This document shows, piece by piece, positions 1-7,703 of a stretch of 64,000 nt of DNA. Numbering within the stretch: the first letter of the stretch is position 1; every line of letters starts with the position of its first letter. A program made the translations under genes and the position numbers. The notes beneath the pieces were generated by a model that made no database searches, was not told the DNA's origin, and worked only from the letters and a program-made list of their open reading frames with translations. Source of the stretch: Arthrobacter sp. NtRootA1 (GTDB lineage Bacteria > Actinomycetota > Actinomycetes > Actinomycetales > Micrococcaceae); contig NZ_AP024630.1 of NCBI RefSeq assembly GCF_019976975.1, positions 1,426,001 through 1,490,000 on the forward strand, written 5' to 3'.

Positions 1-1
1 G

Positions 2-280
2 GCCTACTTTGCCATGAGGGTTGGACGGCTGGTCCGGTTGCCATATTTCGCACCGGGCGACCAAGGCTTGGGCGGGACGGCCCAAAAAGCTGCGGAATCG
101 AGCCATGCCCTGCTGCTGGCCAACCACGGACCGATCGTTTCTGCGCCTTCTCTGCCACAAGCAGTGGACGCTGTTGAAGAAGTAGAAGAAACAGCCCGAC
201 TGTTCTTTCTCCTTCAAGGCCACGCGACACGTCCCCTGCAACCTGCCCAGGTGGCTGAACTTTCCGCACCCCGCGCGTAG
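2..280 (+). CDS. class II aldolase/adducin family protein, C-terminal part (cut by window edge)
   Basis: Reading frame open from the left edge to a TAG at 278-280; the N-terminal part lies outside the window. The visible 92 residues include a LLLANHGPIV segment (a metal-binding His region typical of class II aldolases) followed by helical EEVEETARLFFLL, which matches the C-terminal third of fuculose-phosphate aldolase/OtnC-type proteins. Those enzymes cleave or decarboxylate phosphorylated sugar acids using a divalent metal. Which substrate this one uses cannot be told from the fragment. It converges with the leftward regulator gene, only 18 bases apart, with no clear terminator between them. 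Confidence 0.7.
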   Translation, partial: AYFAMRVGRLVRLPYFAPGDQGLGGTAQKAAESSHALLLANHGPIVSAPSLPQAVDAVEEVEETARLFFLLQGHATRPLQPAQVAELSAPRA

Positions 281-298
281 CTAAGGAACCTAACGAAC

Positions 299-1456
299 CT
301 AAGCGCGGAGCCGGTACCCGCGCTTCACGACGGTTTCTATGAGCCTGCCGTCCGGAAGCGAGGAACGCAGCCGGCTGACAGTCATGTCCAGGGCGTGCAC
401 GGAACCGCGGAGGTCCAGGAGATCCGAGAGCGCTTCACGGGACAGCACCGCACCGCCGGCGCCGAGCAGGGCCCGGAGCAGCAGGAGCGGGGCCGGGGCA
501 AGATCAATCACTTCGCCGTTGATCCGCAAGCAACGCCCGCGGAGTTCGATGGTGGCGCTCTTGGTTTCCAGCCGGCGCACATGGTTCAAGGACAGGTGCT
601 CCGTCACCAGGCGGATCAATGCGCCCATACGGTAACGGTCGGGAATGAGTGGCGTCAGCCCGGCGTCGACCAGTGGCTGTGCGGTGACGGGCCCAACGGC
701 GGCAACCGTGACGGGCCCTTTGAGCGCTTCAATAAGCTGGCGGTACAGACCCATCTCGTGTGCCGTGCTCCACATTGCGTCCACTGCGGGGGCGCTGGTG
801 AAGGTCAGGACGTCAAGGTTGCCATTGCATACGGCCTCGATGAGGCGCGGCAGTTTGTCCTCGCCGTCGGGCTTGACCCAGCGGTATGGCGTCACCGTCA
901 GGACCGTGGCGCCGGACATCCGGAGGCGCTCCAGCTGGCGAACATCGGTGTAGCCGTGCAGCTGCACGGCCACGGTCTTGCCCCGGACGCCTTCAGTGAG
1001 GAGCATGTCCACAAGGGTCGCTGTGGTTTCGTCACTGCTGATTCCGACGTCGGCGAGACCGGCCGCGCGGACGGCACCGCGGGCTTTGGGTCCCCGAACG
1101 AACATGCGGCAGGCCGAGAGTGTTTCCAGGAGTTGCTCGCCGATGCCGAAGGAGTCCGCTGCCTCGCACCAGCGGCGCATGCCGTAGGCAGTGGTGGCGA
1201 TGCAGATATCCGGTTTGGCGGCAATGATGGTGCGGGTGTCCTCGATGAGGACCATGTCCTCCTGCACGGGCGCGATCTTCAAGGCCGGGGCATGGAGCAC
1301 GCTCGCGCCGCGCCGTTCCAGAGCCTCGATGAGGTCCCTGGAACGCCGGTGCGAGGTGACGCCGATGCGGAAGCCGTCCAGCGGCGCTTCGGTAGCTTCT
1401 GAAACGTCCGTGGCGGTTGTGACGTCTTGGATTTCAAGGGCACGTGCAACAGTCAT
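299..1456 (-). CDS. NnaR-type regulator: uroporphyrinogen-III synthase (HemD) domain fused to winged-helix DNA-binding domain
   Basis: 385 aa. Residues about 30-270 resemble HemD (start FRIGVTSHRR, later TFTSAPAVDAMW and a VGPVTAQPL segment). The last roughly 90 residues are an OmpR/PhoB-like winged helix (LSREALSDLL, ALDMTVSRLRSSL, VVKRGYRLRA). This two-domain architecture is that of NnaR, the nitrate/nitrite assimilation regulator of Streptomyces and mycobacteria that works with GlnR on nirB. Being the last gene of the nirB-cobA operon fits that role. I chose ATG at 1456 over an upstream in-frame TTG (1477): the ATG avoids overlap with the upstream gene and has GAAAG before it. It may retain synthase activity; I cannot tell regulator from enzyme by reading alone. 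Confidence 0.82.
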   Translation of the reverse strand: MTVARALEIQDVTTATDVSEATEAPLDGFRIGVTSHRRSRDLIEALERRGASVLHAPALKIAPVQEDMVLIEDTRTIIAAKPDICIATTAYGMRRWCEAADSFGIGEQLLETLSACRMFVRGPKARGAVRAAGLADVGISSDETTATLVDMLLTEGVRGKTVAVQLHGYTDVRQLERLRMSGATVLTVTPYRWVKPDGEDKLPRLIEAVCNGNLDVLTFTSAPAVDAMWSTAHEMGLYRQLIEALKGPVTVAAVGPVTAQPLVDAGLTPLIPDRYRMGALIRLVTEHLSLNHVRRLETKSATIELRGRCLRINGEVIDLAPAPLLLLRALLGAGGAVLSREALSDLLDLRGSVHALDMTVSRLRSSLPDGRLIETVVKRGYRLRA

Positions 1457-1466
1457 TGATTTACTT

Positions 1467-2501
1467 TCAGGCTTCAAGGAGCGAAGCCGCGAGTCGGCTC
1501 AGTTCAGCGGATGCTTCGGCATGATTACGGTTGGCTTCAGCCACCCGGACCACCTCGCCTATGACCAGCACGGCCGGGTTGCTGCAACCGGTGGCTGCCG
1601 TTTCGATCGTACCTAGATCGGCGATGGTGGTGCGTTGGCCCGGGCGGTAGCCGCGCTCCACCACGGCCATCGGCATGTCGGCCTCCATGCCGGCCCGGCG
1701 CAGGCCGGCGGCAAGCTGCGGGAGGGTTCCGATGCCCATGAGGACCACGATCGTGCCGCCGAGTCCTGCCAGGTGGGTGTGTTCCTTTTCTGTCAGTGGG
1801 GCATGTCCGGAAACCACGGTGAACATGTGGCTGACCTCGCGGTGCGTTACCGGAATCCCAGCTGCAGCCGGAACGGAGATAGCGCTCGTGACGCCGGAGA
1901 TCACGCGGACGGGAACGCCAGCGGCAACACAGGCGGCCACTTCTTCGCCGCCGCGGCCGAACACGTACGGGTCGCCGCCCTTGAGCCGGACCACGTTCTT
2001 GCCAAGCAGTGCAGCTTCCACCATGAGTTTTTCGATGTCACGCTGCGTGACCTTGTGGTGCCCAGGCTGCTTTCCAACGTCCACCAACTCGCCGGACGTC
2101 AGGTCAGCCAGCTCCTGGTACGGGGCCAGACGATCGTAAAACACGACGTCGGCATCGCGTAGGGCGTCCACCGCACCAACCGTGAGCAGATCCAGGGCGC
2201 CCGGACCACCGCCCACCAGGGTCACCTGACCCTCGGTGCCTGGTGCCGGCTCGAAGGCAACCGGAATCCCGGCGCCGCCGCAGCGTTCCACCAACGGCTC
2301 CCAACCTGTGTCGCCGTCGTCCACCACTGCCACCAGGAACGGACGCTCGGGTAGCGGTCCGTCGCCGGGTGCGCCGACAGGGGTGGTGAGGCGGAACACG
2401 TTGGCCCCGGCAGCCTCGTAGCGGCGAACGGCTTGGCGGGCGGCTTTTTCGGATCCCGTGACAAGGACGTCGCGGCCTGTGAGGTCAATGGTGAGCTGCA
2501 T
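1467..2501 (-). CDS. cobA: uroporphyrinogen-III C-methyltransferase (siroheme synthesis)
   Basis: 344 aa. Residues about 95-330 are a complete SUMT domain: VTLVGGGPGALDLLTV near its start, DVVFYDRL, the RLKGGDPYVFGRGGEE loop, GVTSAISVPAAAGIPVTHR, and LMGIGTLPQLAAGL. It uses SAM to methylate uroporphyrinogen III to precorrin-2, the precursor of the siroheme needed by NirB. The first roughly 90 residues look like a reduced CysG/Met8-like N-terminal domain (DVLVTGSEKAARQAVRRY) that is too short to be a full dehydrogenase/ferrochelatase. It lies 8 bases after nirB and 10 before the NnaR-like gene, so one operon is likely. The start ATG has AGGGG about 6 bases upstream. Confidence 0.93.
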   Translation of the reverse strand: MQLTIDLTGRDVLVTGSEKAARQAVRRYEAAGANVFRLTTPVGAPGDGPLPERPFLVAVVDDGDTGWEPLVERCGGAGIPVAFEPAPGTEGQVTLVGGGPGALDLLTVGAVDALRDADVVFYDRLAPYQELADLTSGELVDVGKQPGHHKVTQRDIEKLMVEAALLGKNVVRLKGGDPYVFGRGGEEVAACVAAGVPVRVISGVTSAISVPAAAGIPVTHREVSHMFTVVSGHAPLTEKEHTHLAGLGGTIVVLMGIGTLPQLAAGLRRAGMEADMPMAVVERGYRPGQRTTIADLGTIETAATGCSNPAVLVIGEVVRVAEANRNHAEASAELSRLAASLLEA

Positions 2502-2509
2502 GGGTTCCC

Positions 2510-5185
2510 CTAGTTCTCTGCGCCGACAGGTTCTGCGCCGACGGGTTCTGCGCCGACGGGTTCTGAGCCGACAGTTTCGCGGCGGACCGGGATAGTGGAG
2601 GCGATGAGCACGCCGCCCTTCTCCTCGTTCGTCGCGGGACGGATCTGGCCGCGCTCCGGAACGAAGGAGATGGACTCGTCCTTCTGGTTGGGGGCGTTGA
2701 CGAAGGAACGGAAACGACGGAGGCGCTCCGGGTCCTTCAACGTCTCAGCCCACTCGTCCTCGTAGGTGTCGATGTGCTTGGCCATGGCGGCTTCAAGCTC
2801 CTCGGCGATGCCCAGGGAGTCGTGTACCACTACTTCCTCAACGTGCTTGATGCCGCCGTCGAGCTCTTCCTGCCAACGCGCGGTGCGCTGCAGGCGGTCG
2901 GCGGTGCGGATGTAGTACATGAGGTAGCGGTCGATGTACTTCAGCAGTGTTTCGTCGTCCAGGTCCTTGGCAAGCAACTGGGCGTGTGCCGGGGTGGCAC
3001 CACCGTTGCCGCCCACGTACAGGTTCCAGCCATCAGCCGTGGCAATGACGCCCACGTCCTTGCCACGGGCCTCCGCACACTCTCGGGCGCAACCGGAAAC
3101 GCCCATCTTCAGCTTGTGCGGGCTGCGGAGGCCCCGGTAGCGCAGTTCCAGGGCGATGGCCATGGCTACGGAATCCTGGACGCCGAAGCGGCACCAGGTG
3201 GACCCAACGCAGGACTTCACCGTGCGCAAGCTCTTGCCGTAGGCCTGGCCGGACTCGAAGCCGGCATCGACCAGTTCCTTCCAGATGTCCGGCAGCTGCT
3301 CCAGGCGGGCGCCGAACATATCGATGCGCTGGCCACCGGTGATCTTGGTGTACAGGTTGTACTTTTCGGCGACCGCTGCGATGACACCGAGACCCTTGGG
3401 AGTGATTTCACCACCGGCAATGCGCGGAACCACCGAGTAGGTGCCGTCCTTTTGCATGTTCGCCAAGGCGCGGTCGTTGGTGTCCTGCAGGGAACCACGG
3501 CCGGCATCCAGGACGTAGGCAGAGTGCTGGCTGGCCAGGATGGAGGCGATGGTCGGTTTGCAGATATCGCAACCTGCACCCGTGCCGTACTTGGCCATGA
3601 TCTCCTCGAAGGAGGTCAGTTCCAGGACGCGGATGGCGTCGAACAACTCCTGGCGGGACAGGCTGATGTGTTCGCATAGGGCCTTGGAAACCTCGATGCC
3701 GGACTTCTTCAGTTCGCCTTCGAGGAGCTTCTTCAGCATGGGGACACAGGAACCACACTGGGTGCCGGCACGGGTGCAGCCCTTGAGCTCGCCGAGTTCC
3801 TGGACCGGAGCGTTGCCCTCGCAGGCACCGCAACCGTTGACGGTGTCCCGAATGGTTCCGGCGGACACGTTGTTGCAGGAGCACAGGATCGCATCGTCCG
3901 GCAGCTCGGTTTCCGGTGCCTCGCCGCCACCGGCAGCGCTCAGGAAGGCGCCGGGTTCGGCGGGCAGTTCGCGTCCCAGCAGCGGGCGCAGGCTCATGTA
4001 AGGGGAAGCGTCACCGACGAAGATGCCGCCCAGGAGGGTCTTGGCATCGTCAGTGGTGACGATCTTCTGGTAAACGCCACGGGCGGGGTCTGCGTAAACA
4101 ATTTCGAGGGAGTGCTCGGTCCGTGCGAAGGCGTCACCGAAGCTCGCCACATCCACGCCGGACAACTTCAGCTTGGTGGCCGTATCGAATCCCGGGAACG
4201 TCGCCTCCCCGCCATGCAGGCGGTCCGCCACGATTTCGGCCATGGTGTTCGCCGGGGCAACGAGGCCCAGGCACATGCCCTCGAAGTTGGCCACTTCACC
4301 GATGGCCCAGATTCCGTCCACCTCAGTGGCACAGAAATCGTTGATCACCACGCCGCCGCGCTGGCCCAGGCTGAACAGTTGCTCTTCGCCTTCGGCTGCG
4401 CGGAAGAGGTCATCGCGCGGCTTCACACCGATAGCCACGATCACGAGGTCCGCATCGATAGTGCGGCCGTCTGCCATCAGGACTCCGGTGACCTGGCCGT
4501 CGTCGTCCGTCAGTACTTCGGACGGGAAGACACCGCCGTGGACCTCGAAGCCCTTCGCTTCGATCAGGCGGCCAAGTGCCTGGCCGGCGCCCTCATCCAG
4601 CTGCGTATTCATGAGCCACGGCGCACCGTTGATGACGATCGGTGTGGCGCCCAGCTGCTCAGTGCCTGCAGCGGACTCAAGGCCCAGCAAGCCACCACCT
4701 ATGGTGACCGCGTTAACCTTGCGGCCCAGCTTCCCACGAAGCTCTGCAATGGCTTTGTTGATGGCCCAAACGTCCTCGAGCGTCCGGTAAACGTGAGTGT
4801 GCTCGGAACCAGGGATGGGGAGCCTGGCTGCATCCGAACCCGAGGCAACCACCAGGTGGTCGTATTCGTACTTGTTGCCTGCGGCCGTGAGGACACTCTT
4901 GGCAACGGAGTCAATCTTGACTGCGCGTTCGCCGGTCTTCAGCGTCAGGGCCTCGTGCTCCCACATGGCAGCGTCGCCCAGGGTGAGGTCTACGTCGGTT
5001 TCCGTCAGGGCCTTGCTCAAGGCAACGCGGTCGTAGGGGAGGTGCGCTTCTTCGGTCAGCACCGTAACCTGCCAGCCTTCAAGACCGCGGTTGTACATTG
5101 CGTCGGCGAAACGGTGGGCCGCAGGGCCGCCTCCGACGACAACGATGCGGCGCGGGTTCTCTGTACTTGAAGTGTGTCCGGTCAC
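2510..5185 (-). CDS. nirB: assimilatory nitrite reductase [NAD(P)H] large subunit
   Basis: 891 aa, GTG start with AAAGG about 9 bases before it. Reduces nitrite to ammonium in the cytoplasm. Domain order: FAD/NAD(P) oxidoreductase (VVVGGGPAAHRFADAM at the N-terminus; VTIGGGLLGLESAAG for the second dinucleotide fold), BFD-like [2Fe-2S] domain near residues 430-485 (CSCNNVSAGTI, GTQCGSCVPML), then the nitrite/sulfite reductase ferredoxin-like half and the siroheme/[4Fe-4S] site (CVGSTWCRFG; GVSGCARECAEARGKDVGV) near residues 660-710. Unlike the usual nirBD operon, nirD lies on the opposite strand. The C-terminus has an unusual repeated VGAEP tail. Confidence 0.97.
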   Translation of the reverse strand: MTGHTSSTENPRRIVVVGGGPAAHRFADAMYNRGLEGWQVTVLTEEAHLPYDRVALSKALTETDVDLTLGDAAMWEHEALTLKTGERAVKIDSVAKSVLTAAGNKYEYDHLVVASGSDAARLPIPGSEHTHVYRTLEDVWAINKAIAELRGKLGRKVNAVTIGGGLLGLESAAGTEQLGATPIVINGAPWLMNTQLDEGAGQALGRLIEAKGFEVHGGVFPSEVLTDDDGQVTGVLMADGRTIDADLVIVAIGVKPRDDLFRAAEGEEQLFSLGQRGGVVINDFCATEVDGIWAIGEVANFEGMCLGLVAPANTMAEIVADRLHGGEATFPGFDTATKLKLSGVDVASFGDAFARTEHSLEIVYADPARGVYQKIVTTDDAKTLLGGIFVGDASPYMSLRPLLGRELPAEPGAFLSAAGGGEAPETELPDDAILCSCNNVSAGTIRDTVNGCGACEGNAPVQELGELKGCTRAGTQCGSCVPMLKKLLEGELKKSGIEVSKALCEHISLSRQELFDAIRVLELTSFEEIMAKYGTGAGCDICKPTIASILASQHSAYVLDAGRGSLQDTNDRALANMQKDGTYSVVPRIAGGEITPKGLGVIAAVAEKYNLYTKITGGQRIDMFGARLEQLPDIWKELVDAGFESGQAYGKSLRTVKSCVGSTWCRFGVQDSVAMAIALELRYRGLRSPHKLKMGVSGCARECAEARGKDVGVIATADGWNLYVGGNGGATPAHAQLLAKDLDDETLLKYIDRYLMYYIRTADRLQRTARWQEELDGGIKHVEEVVVHDSLGIAEELEAAMAKHIDTYEDEWAETLKDPERLRRFRSFVNAPNQKDESISFVPERGQIRPATNEEKGGVLIASTIPVRRETVGSEPVGAEPVGAEPVGAEN
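2514..2572. repeat. 15-bp tandem repeat encoding the VGAEP tail of NirB
   Basis: About four copies of a 15-bp unit (GTTCTGCGCCGACGG on the + strand) lie directly before the nirB stop. On the coding strand each gives Val-Gly-Ala/Ser-Glu-Pro. The unit length is a multiple of three, so copy-number change would lengthen or shorten the tail in frame. Confidence 0.85.
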
Positions 5186-5252
5186 TGGTGGGCCTTTCGC
5201 AGATGTTGCAGACGGATCTCCGCAACTTGTGCCTCCAGCCTAGGGACGGGCA

Positions 5253-5290
5253 GTTTCGCTTCAGTTTCCCCTTTGTTTCGTGATCTTAAC
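5253..5290 (-). promoter_or_regulatory. GlnR-like operator: four half sites at exact 11-bp spacing upstream of nirB
   Basis: On the + strand GTTTC occurs at 5253, 5264 and 5275, followed by TTAAC at 5286, each starting 11 bases after the last. Read toward nirB this is GTTAA-n6-GAAAC-n6-GAAAC-n6-GAAAC, which fits the actinobacterial GlnR box (GTnAC-n6-GAAAC, repeated at 11-bp pitch) with one mismatch in the first half site. It ends about 70 bases before the nirB start. A fifth near match (ATTTC at 5308) is in the same phase. GlnR control of nirB is known in Streptomyces and mycobacteria; here it is inferred. Confidence 0.75.
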
Positions 5291-5304
5291 TTCTGCATCA
5301 CGAA
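5277..5304. promoter_or_regulatory. 8-bp inverted repeat in the nirB-nirD divergent promoter region
   Basis: TTCGTGAT (5277-5284) and ATCACGAA (5297-5304) form a perfect inverted repeat with a 12-base spacer, a centre-to-centre distance of 20 bases. It overlaps the distal part of the GlnR-like array. It could be the site of a second regulator such as the NnaR-like protein encoded at the end of the operon; that assignment is a guess. Confidence 0.5.
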
Positions 5305-5467
5305 CGCATTTCGCCAGGTGTGAGGTCTCTTTTACGCACCCGACACAAATGCGCACCCCCGATGAAACACCCGCGTCCTAGCTTTGAAGAGTGGCCGCAA
5401 GCGTGGCCCGGTCCGGGGGAGTGAAGGTGGAAAATGCCAGCGCCCGGACACAGTGAGAGGGGCTGAA

Positions 5468-5836
5468 ATGACCGTAATTCTGGACCGTGCCGACGAACTG
5501 ACTACTACCGCCGTTGGCGAATGGCACCGTGTGTGCCCGGTGGACGAACTCGAAGTGGCCTGGGGCGAAGCGGCACTCATCCAGGGCCGCCAGGTAGCGT
5601 TGTTCCGCATCGCACCCGGCGAAGTCTTCGCCGTCGCACAGCAGGACCCGGCCACCCTGGCCAACGTCATGGCCCGCGGCATTATCGGATCCCGCGGCAG
5701 CCGGCCGACCATTGCGTCGCCGCTGCACAAAGAGGTCTATGACCTCGAAACCGGTGAGTGCTTCACCGACCCGGACCTCAAGCTCGCAACGTTCGCCACC
5801 CGCCTTGTGGATGGCTACCTCGAGGTTGAACTCTAG
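5468..5836 (+). CDS. nirD: nitrite reductase [NAD(P)H] small subunit
   Basis: 122 aa, from ATG at 5468 with an AGAGGGG ribosome binding site upstream. NirD is a Rieske-fold subunit partnering NirB. Visible family features are EWHRVCPVDELEV near the N-terminus, RQVALFRIAPGEVFAVAQQDP, GIIGSRGSRPTIASPLHKEVYDL and the final DGYLEVEL. The iron-ligand Cys-His pairs of true Rieske proteins are absent, as usual for this small subunit. It is transcribed away from nirB, sharing a 282-bp regulatory gap. Confidence 0.93.
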   Translation: MTVILDRADELTTTAVGEWHRVCPVDELEVAWGEAALIQGRQVALFRIAPGEVFAVAQQDPATLANVMARGIIGSRGSRPTIASPLHKEVYDLETGECFTDPDLKLATFATRLVDGYLEVEL

Positions 5837-5840
5837 GAAC

Positions 5841-5857
5841 CCGCCAGACTCCGGCGG
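5841..5857. terminator. small hairpin between convergent nirD and phosphohexomutase genes
   Basis: CCGCC (5841-5845) and GGCGG (5853-5857) flank a 7-base loop directly after the nirD stop and before the stop of the converging gene. The stem is short and has no T-tract, so this is weak. Confidence 0.3.
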
Positions 5858-7603
5858 CTACAAGCCCAACGCTTCGCGGACATCCCCAAGGACATCGTCC
5901 AGGGATGTCCGCGCTGCTTGGCGTGCAGCGGGAAGCTCTGCCGCCGACTCCACCGCCTGGATGACCTCCAGGTAGCACTTTAGCTTTGGTTCCGTGCCGC
6001 TGGGCCGGATGATCACGCGGCTCTGGTCCCGCGTGAGGTACAAAAGCCCGTCCGTGGGCGGCAAGGATTCGCTGCCTTCGGCAAGATCGGTGAAAACCTC
6101 GACGCCGGAGCCTCCAAACGCTTCCGGCGGGTTGACGCGCAAGCGGTTCATCATGGCGTCCAGGAGCCCCAGGTCCGCCACGCGGATGCTCAACTGGTCA
6201 CTCGCATGAAGCCCGTGCACCAGATACAGCTCATCCAGGGTGTCGAAGATCGTCTTGCCCTCGGCCTTTGCGGTTGCCGCCAATTCCGCGATCAGAACTG
6301 CCGCTGAGATGCCATCCTTGTCCCGGACCAGATCCGGCGCCACACAATATCCCAGCGCTTCCTCGTACCCATAGGTGAGTCCCGGGACGCGCGAAATCCA
6401 CTTGAAGCCCGTGAGTGTTTCCTCATGGGCATAGCCCGCTGCAGCTGCGATGCGTGACAACAGCCGTGAGGAGACGATCGAGTTGGCGAAGACGCCTGCC
6501 CGGGGTTCTTCGCTGGCACCGGCCGCCATACGCGCGACGATATGGGCGCCGAGGAGCGCACCAACTTCGTCCCCGCGCAGCATCCGCCAGTCTCCGGTTG
6601 CGGGGTCAACCGCAGCAACTGCCGCCCGATCGGCGTCGGGATCGTTGGCCAGGACGATGTCTGCATCCAGGTCCGCCGCGGCCGCAAGGGCCAGGTCCAA
6701 GGCGCCTGGCTCTTCCGGGTTGGGAAATGCGACAGTGGGGAAGTCCGGGTCAGGTTCGGCCTGCTCGGCGACGAGGGTGACGTCCGTGAAGCCAGCAGCG
6801 TTCAGCACGGATACGGCTGTTTCACCGCCCACACCATGCATGGGGGTGAGGACGATCTTCAGATCGCGGGCGGGGAAGTGCTCTGCGTCCACGAGTCCCG
6901 CCATTGCCGCCTGGTAGTCCGCGGCGATTGAGCCGGGCAGTACTGTCCAGCCAGCCGCGGCCAGCTCGATCGACTCCAGCGTGCCCACGGCCTCAATCTT
7001 TTCCGCAATCTGGGCATCGTACGGGGCCACTATCTGCGAGCCCCTGCCGCTCTCTGTCACGGCGTGCCGGCCAAGATAGACCTTGTAGCCGTTGTCCTGC
7101 GGGGGATTGTGGCTCGCGGTGACCATCACGCCGCCGTCGCAATCCAGCGCCCTGACCGCATAGGCGAGCAACGGCGTCGGGAGCGCTGCCGGCATCAGGA
7201 AGGTTTCAATCCCGGCCGCAGTGAAGATGGCAGCCGTCTCTTCCGCGAAAATGTCCGAGTTATACCGGGCGTCAAAGCCGACGACGGCGCGCGGCCGGGT
7301 ACCCGGCGCAGCTGCGGCCACCACTTCGGTCAGGAACGCAGCCAAGCCAGCCGCTGCCCGGCGCACCACCACCCTGTTCATTCGGTTGGGACCTGGCCCG
7401 AGGGCAGCTCGAAGGCCGGCGGTGCCAAACTGCAGGGTGCCATTGAAGCTGTCGCCCAGTTCCTGGACTGCTCCTGCGTCACCGCCGCTGGCGAGGTCGG
7501 TGAGCTCAAGGAGAGCGGCCGACGTCGTGGGGTCCGGATCGTGGGAAGCCCATTCGCGGGCGTCGGTGAGCAGCTGGTTAAGGGCGGCATCGCTTGATGT
7601 CAT
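5858..7603 (-). CDS. phosphomannomutase/phosphoglucomutase (alpha-D-phosphohexomutase family)
   Basis: 581 aa. Interconverts hexose 1- and 6-phosphates in the cytoplasm. The catalytic phosphoserine loop is TASHNPPQDNGYKVYLG; the metal loop is ANDPDADR; the sugar-binding segment is GYEEALGYCV; the phosphate-binding loop near the C-terminus is RPSGTEPKLKCYLEV. N-terminal FGTAGLRAALGPGPNRMN is typical of the PgmB/ManB-like long subfamily (about 550-600 aa). I took ATG at 7603; an upstream in-frame GTG at 7630 is possible and neither has a strong ribosome binding site. Phosphogluco- versus phosphomannomutase specificity cannot be read from sequence. Confidence 0.93.
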   Translation of the reverse strand: MTSSDAALNQLLTDAREWASHDPDPTTSAALLELTDLASGGDAGAVQELGDSFNGTLQFGTAGLRAALGPGPNRMNRVVVRRAAAGLAAFLTEVVAAAAPGTRPRAVVGFDARYNSDIFAEETAAIFTAAGIETFLMPAALPTPLLAYAVRALDCDGGVMVTASHNPPQDNGYKVYLGRHAVTESGRGSQIVAPYDAQIAEKIEAVGTLESIELAAAGWTVLPGSIAADYQAAMAGLVDAEHFPARDLKIVLTPMHGVGGETAVSVLNAAGFTDVTLVAEQAEPDPDFPTVAFPNPEEPGALDLALAAAADLDADIVLANDPDADRAAVAAVDPATGDWRMLRGDEVGALLGAHIVARMAAGASEEPRAGVFANSIVSSRLLSRIAAAAGYAHEETLTGFKWISRVPGLTYGYEEALGYCVAPDLVRDKDGISAAVLIAELAATAKAEGKTIFDTLDELYLVHGLHASDQLSIRVADLGLLDAMMNRLRVNPPEAFGGSGVEVFTDLAEGSESLPPTDGLLYLTRDQSRVIIRPSGTEPKLKCYLEVIQAVESAAELPAARQAARTSLDDVLGDVREALGL

Positions 7604-7637
7604 AGGGACAAAACTATCCTCATTGCCCACGTCAAAG

Positions 7638-7702
7638 GCAACGCGGGGTCAGATACGGCCCATAAATCCTGTCGTAATGGGCCGTATCTGACCCCGCGTT
7701 GC
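7638..7702. terminator. 26-bp perfect hairpin downstream of the levanase gene
   Basis: Arms 7638-7663 and 7677-7702 are perfectly complementary with a 13-base loop, beginning one base past the levanase stop codon. On the leftward strand the stem is followed only by CCTTTGAC, not a strong U-tract. It is much longer than an ordinary intrinsic terminator and may be a dispersed palindromic element that also ends transcription. Confidence 0.7.
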
Positions 7703-7703
7703 T

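Noticed and set aside
395..1402. rightward open frame opposite the NnaR-like gene
   Set aside because: Antisense shadow with no family similarity.
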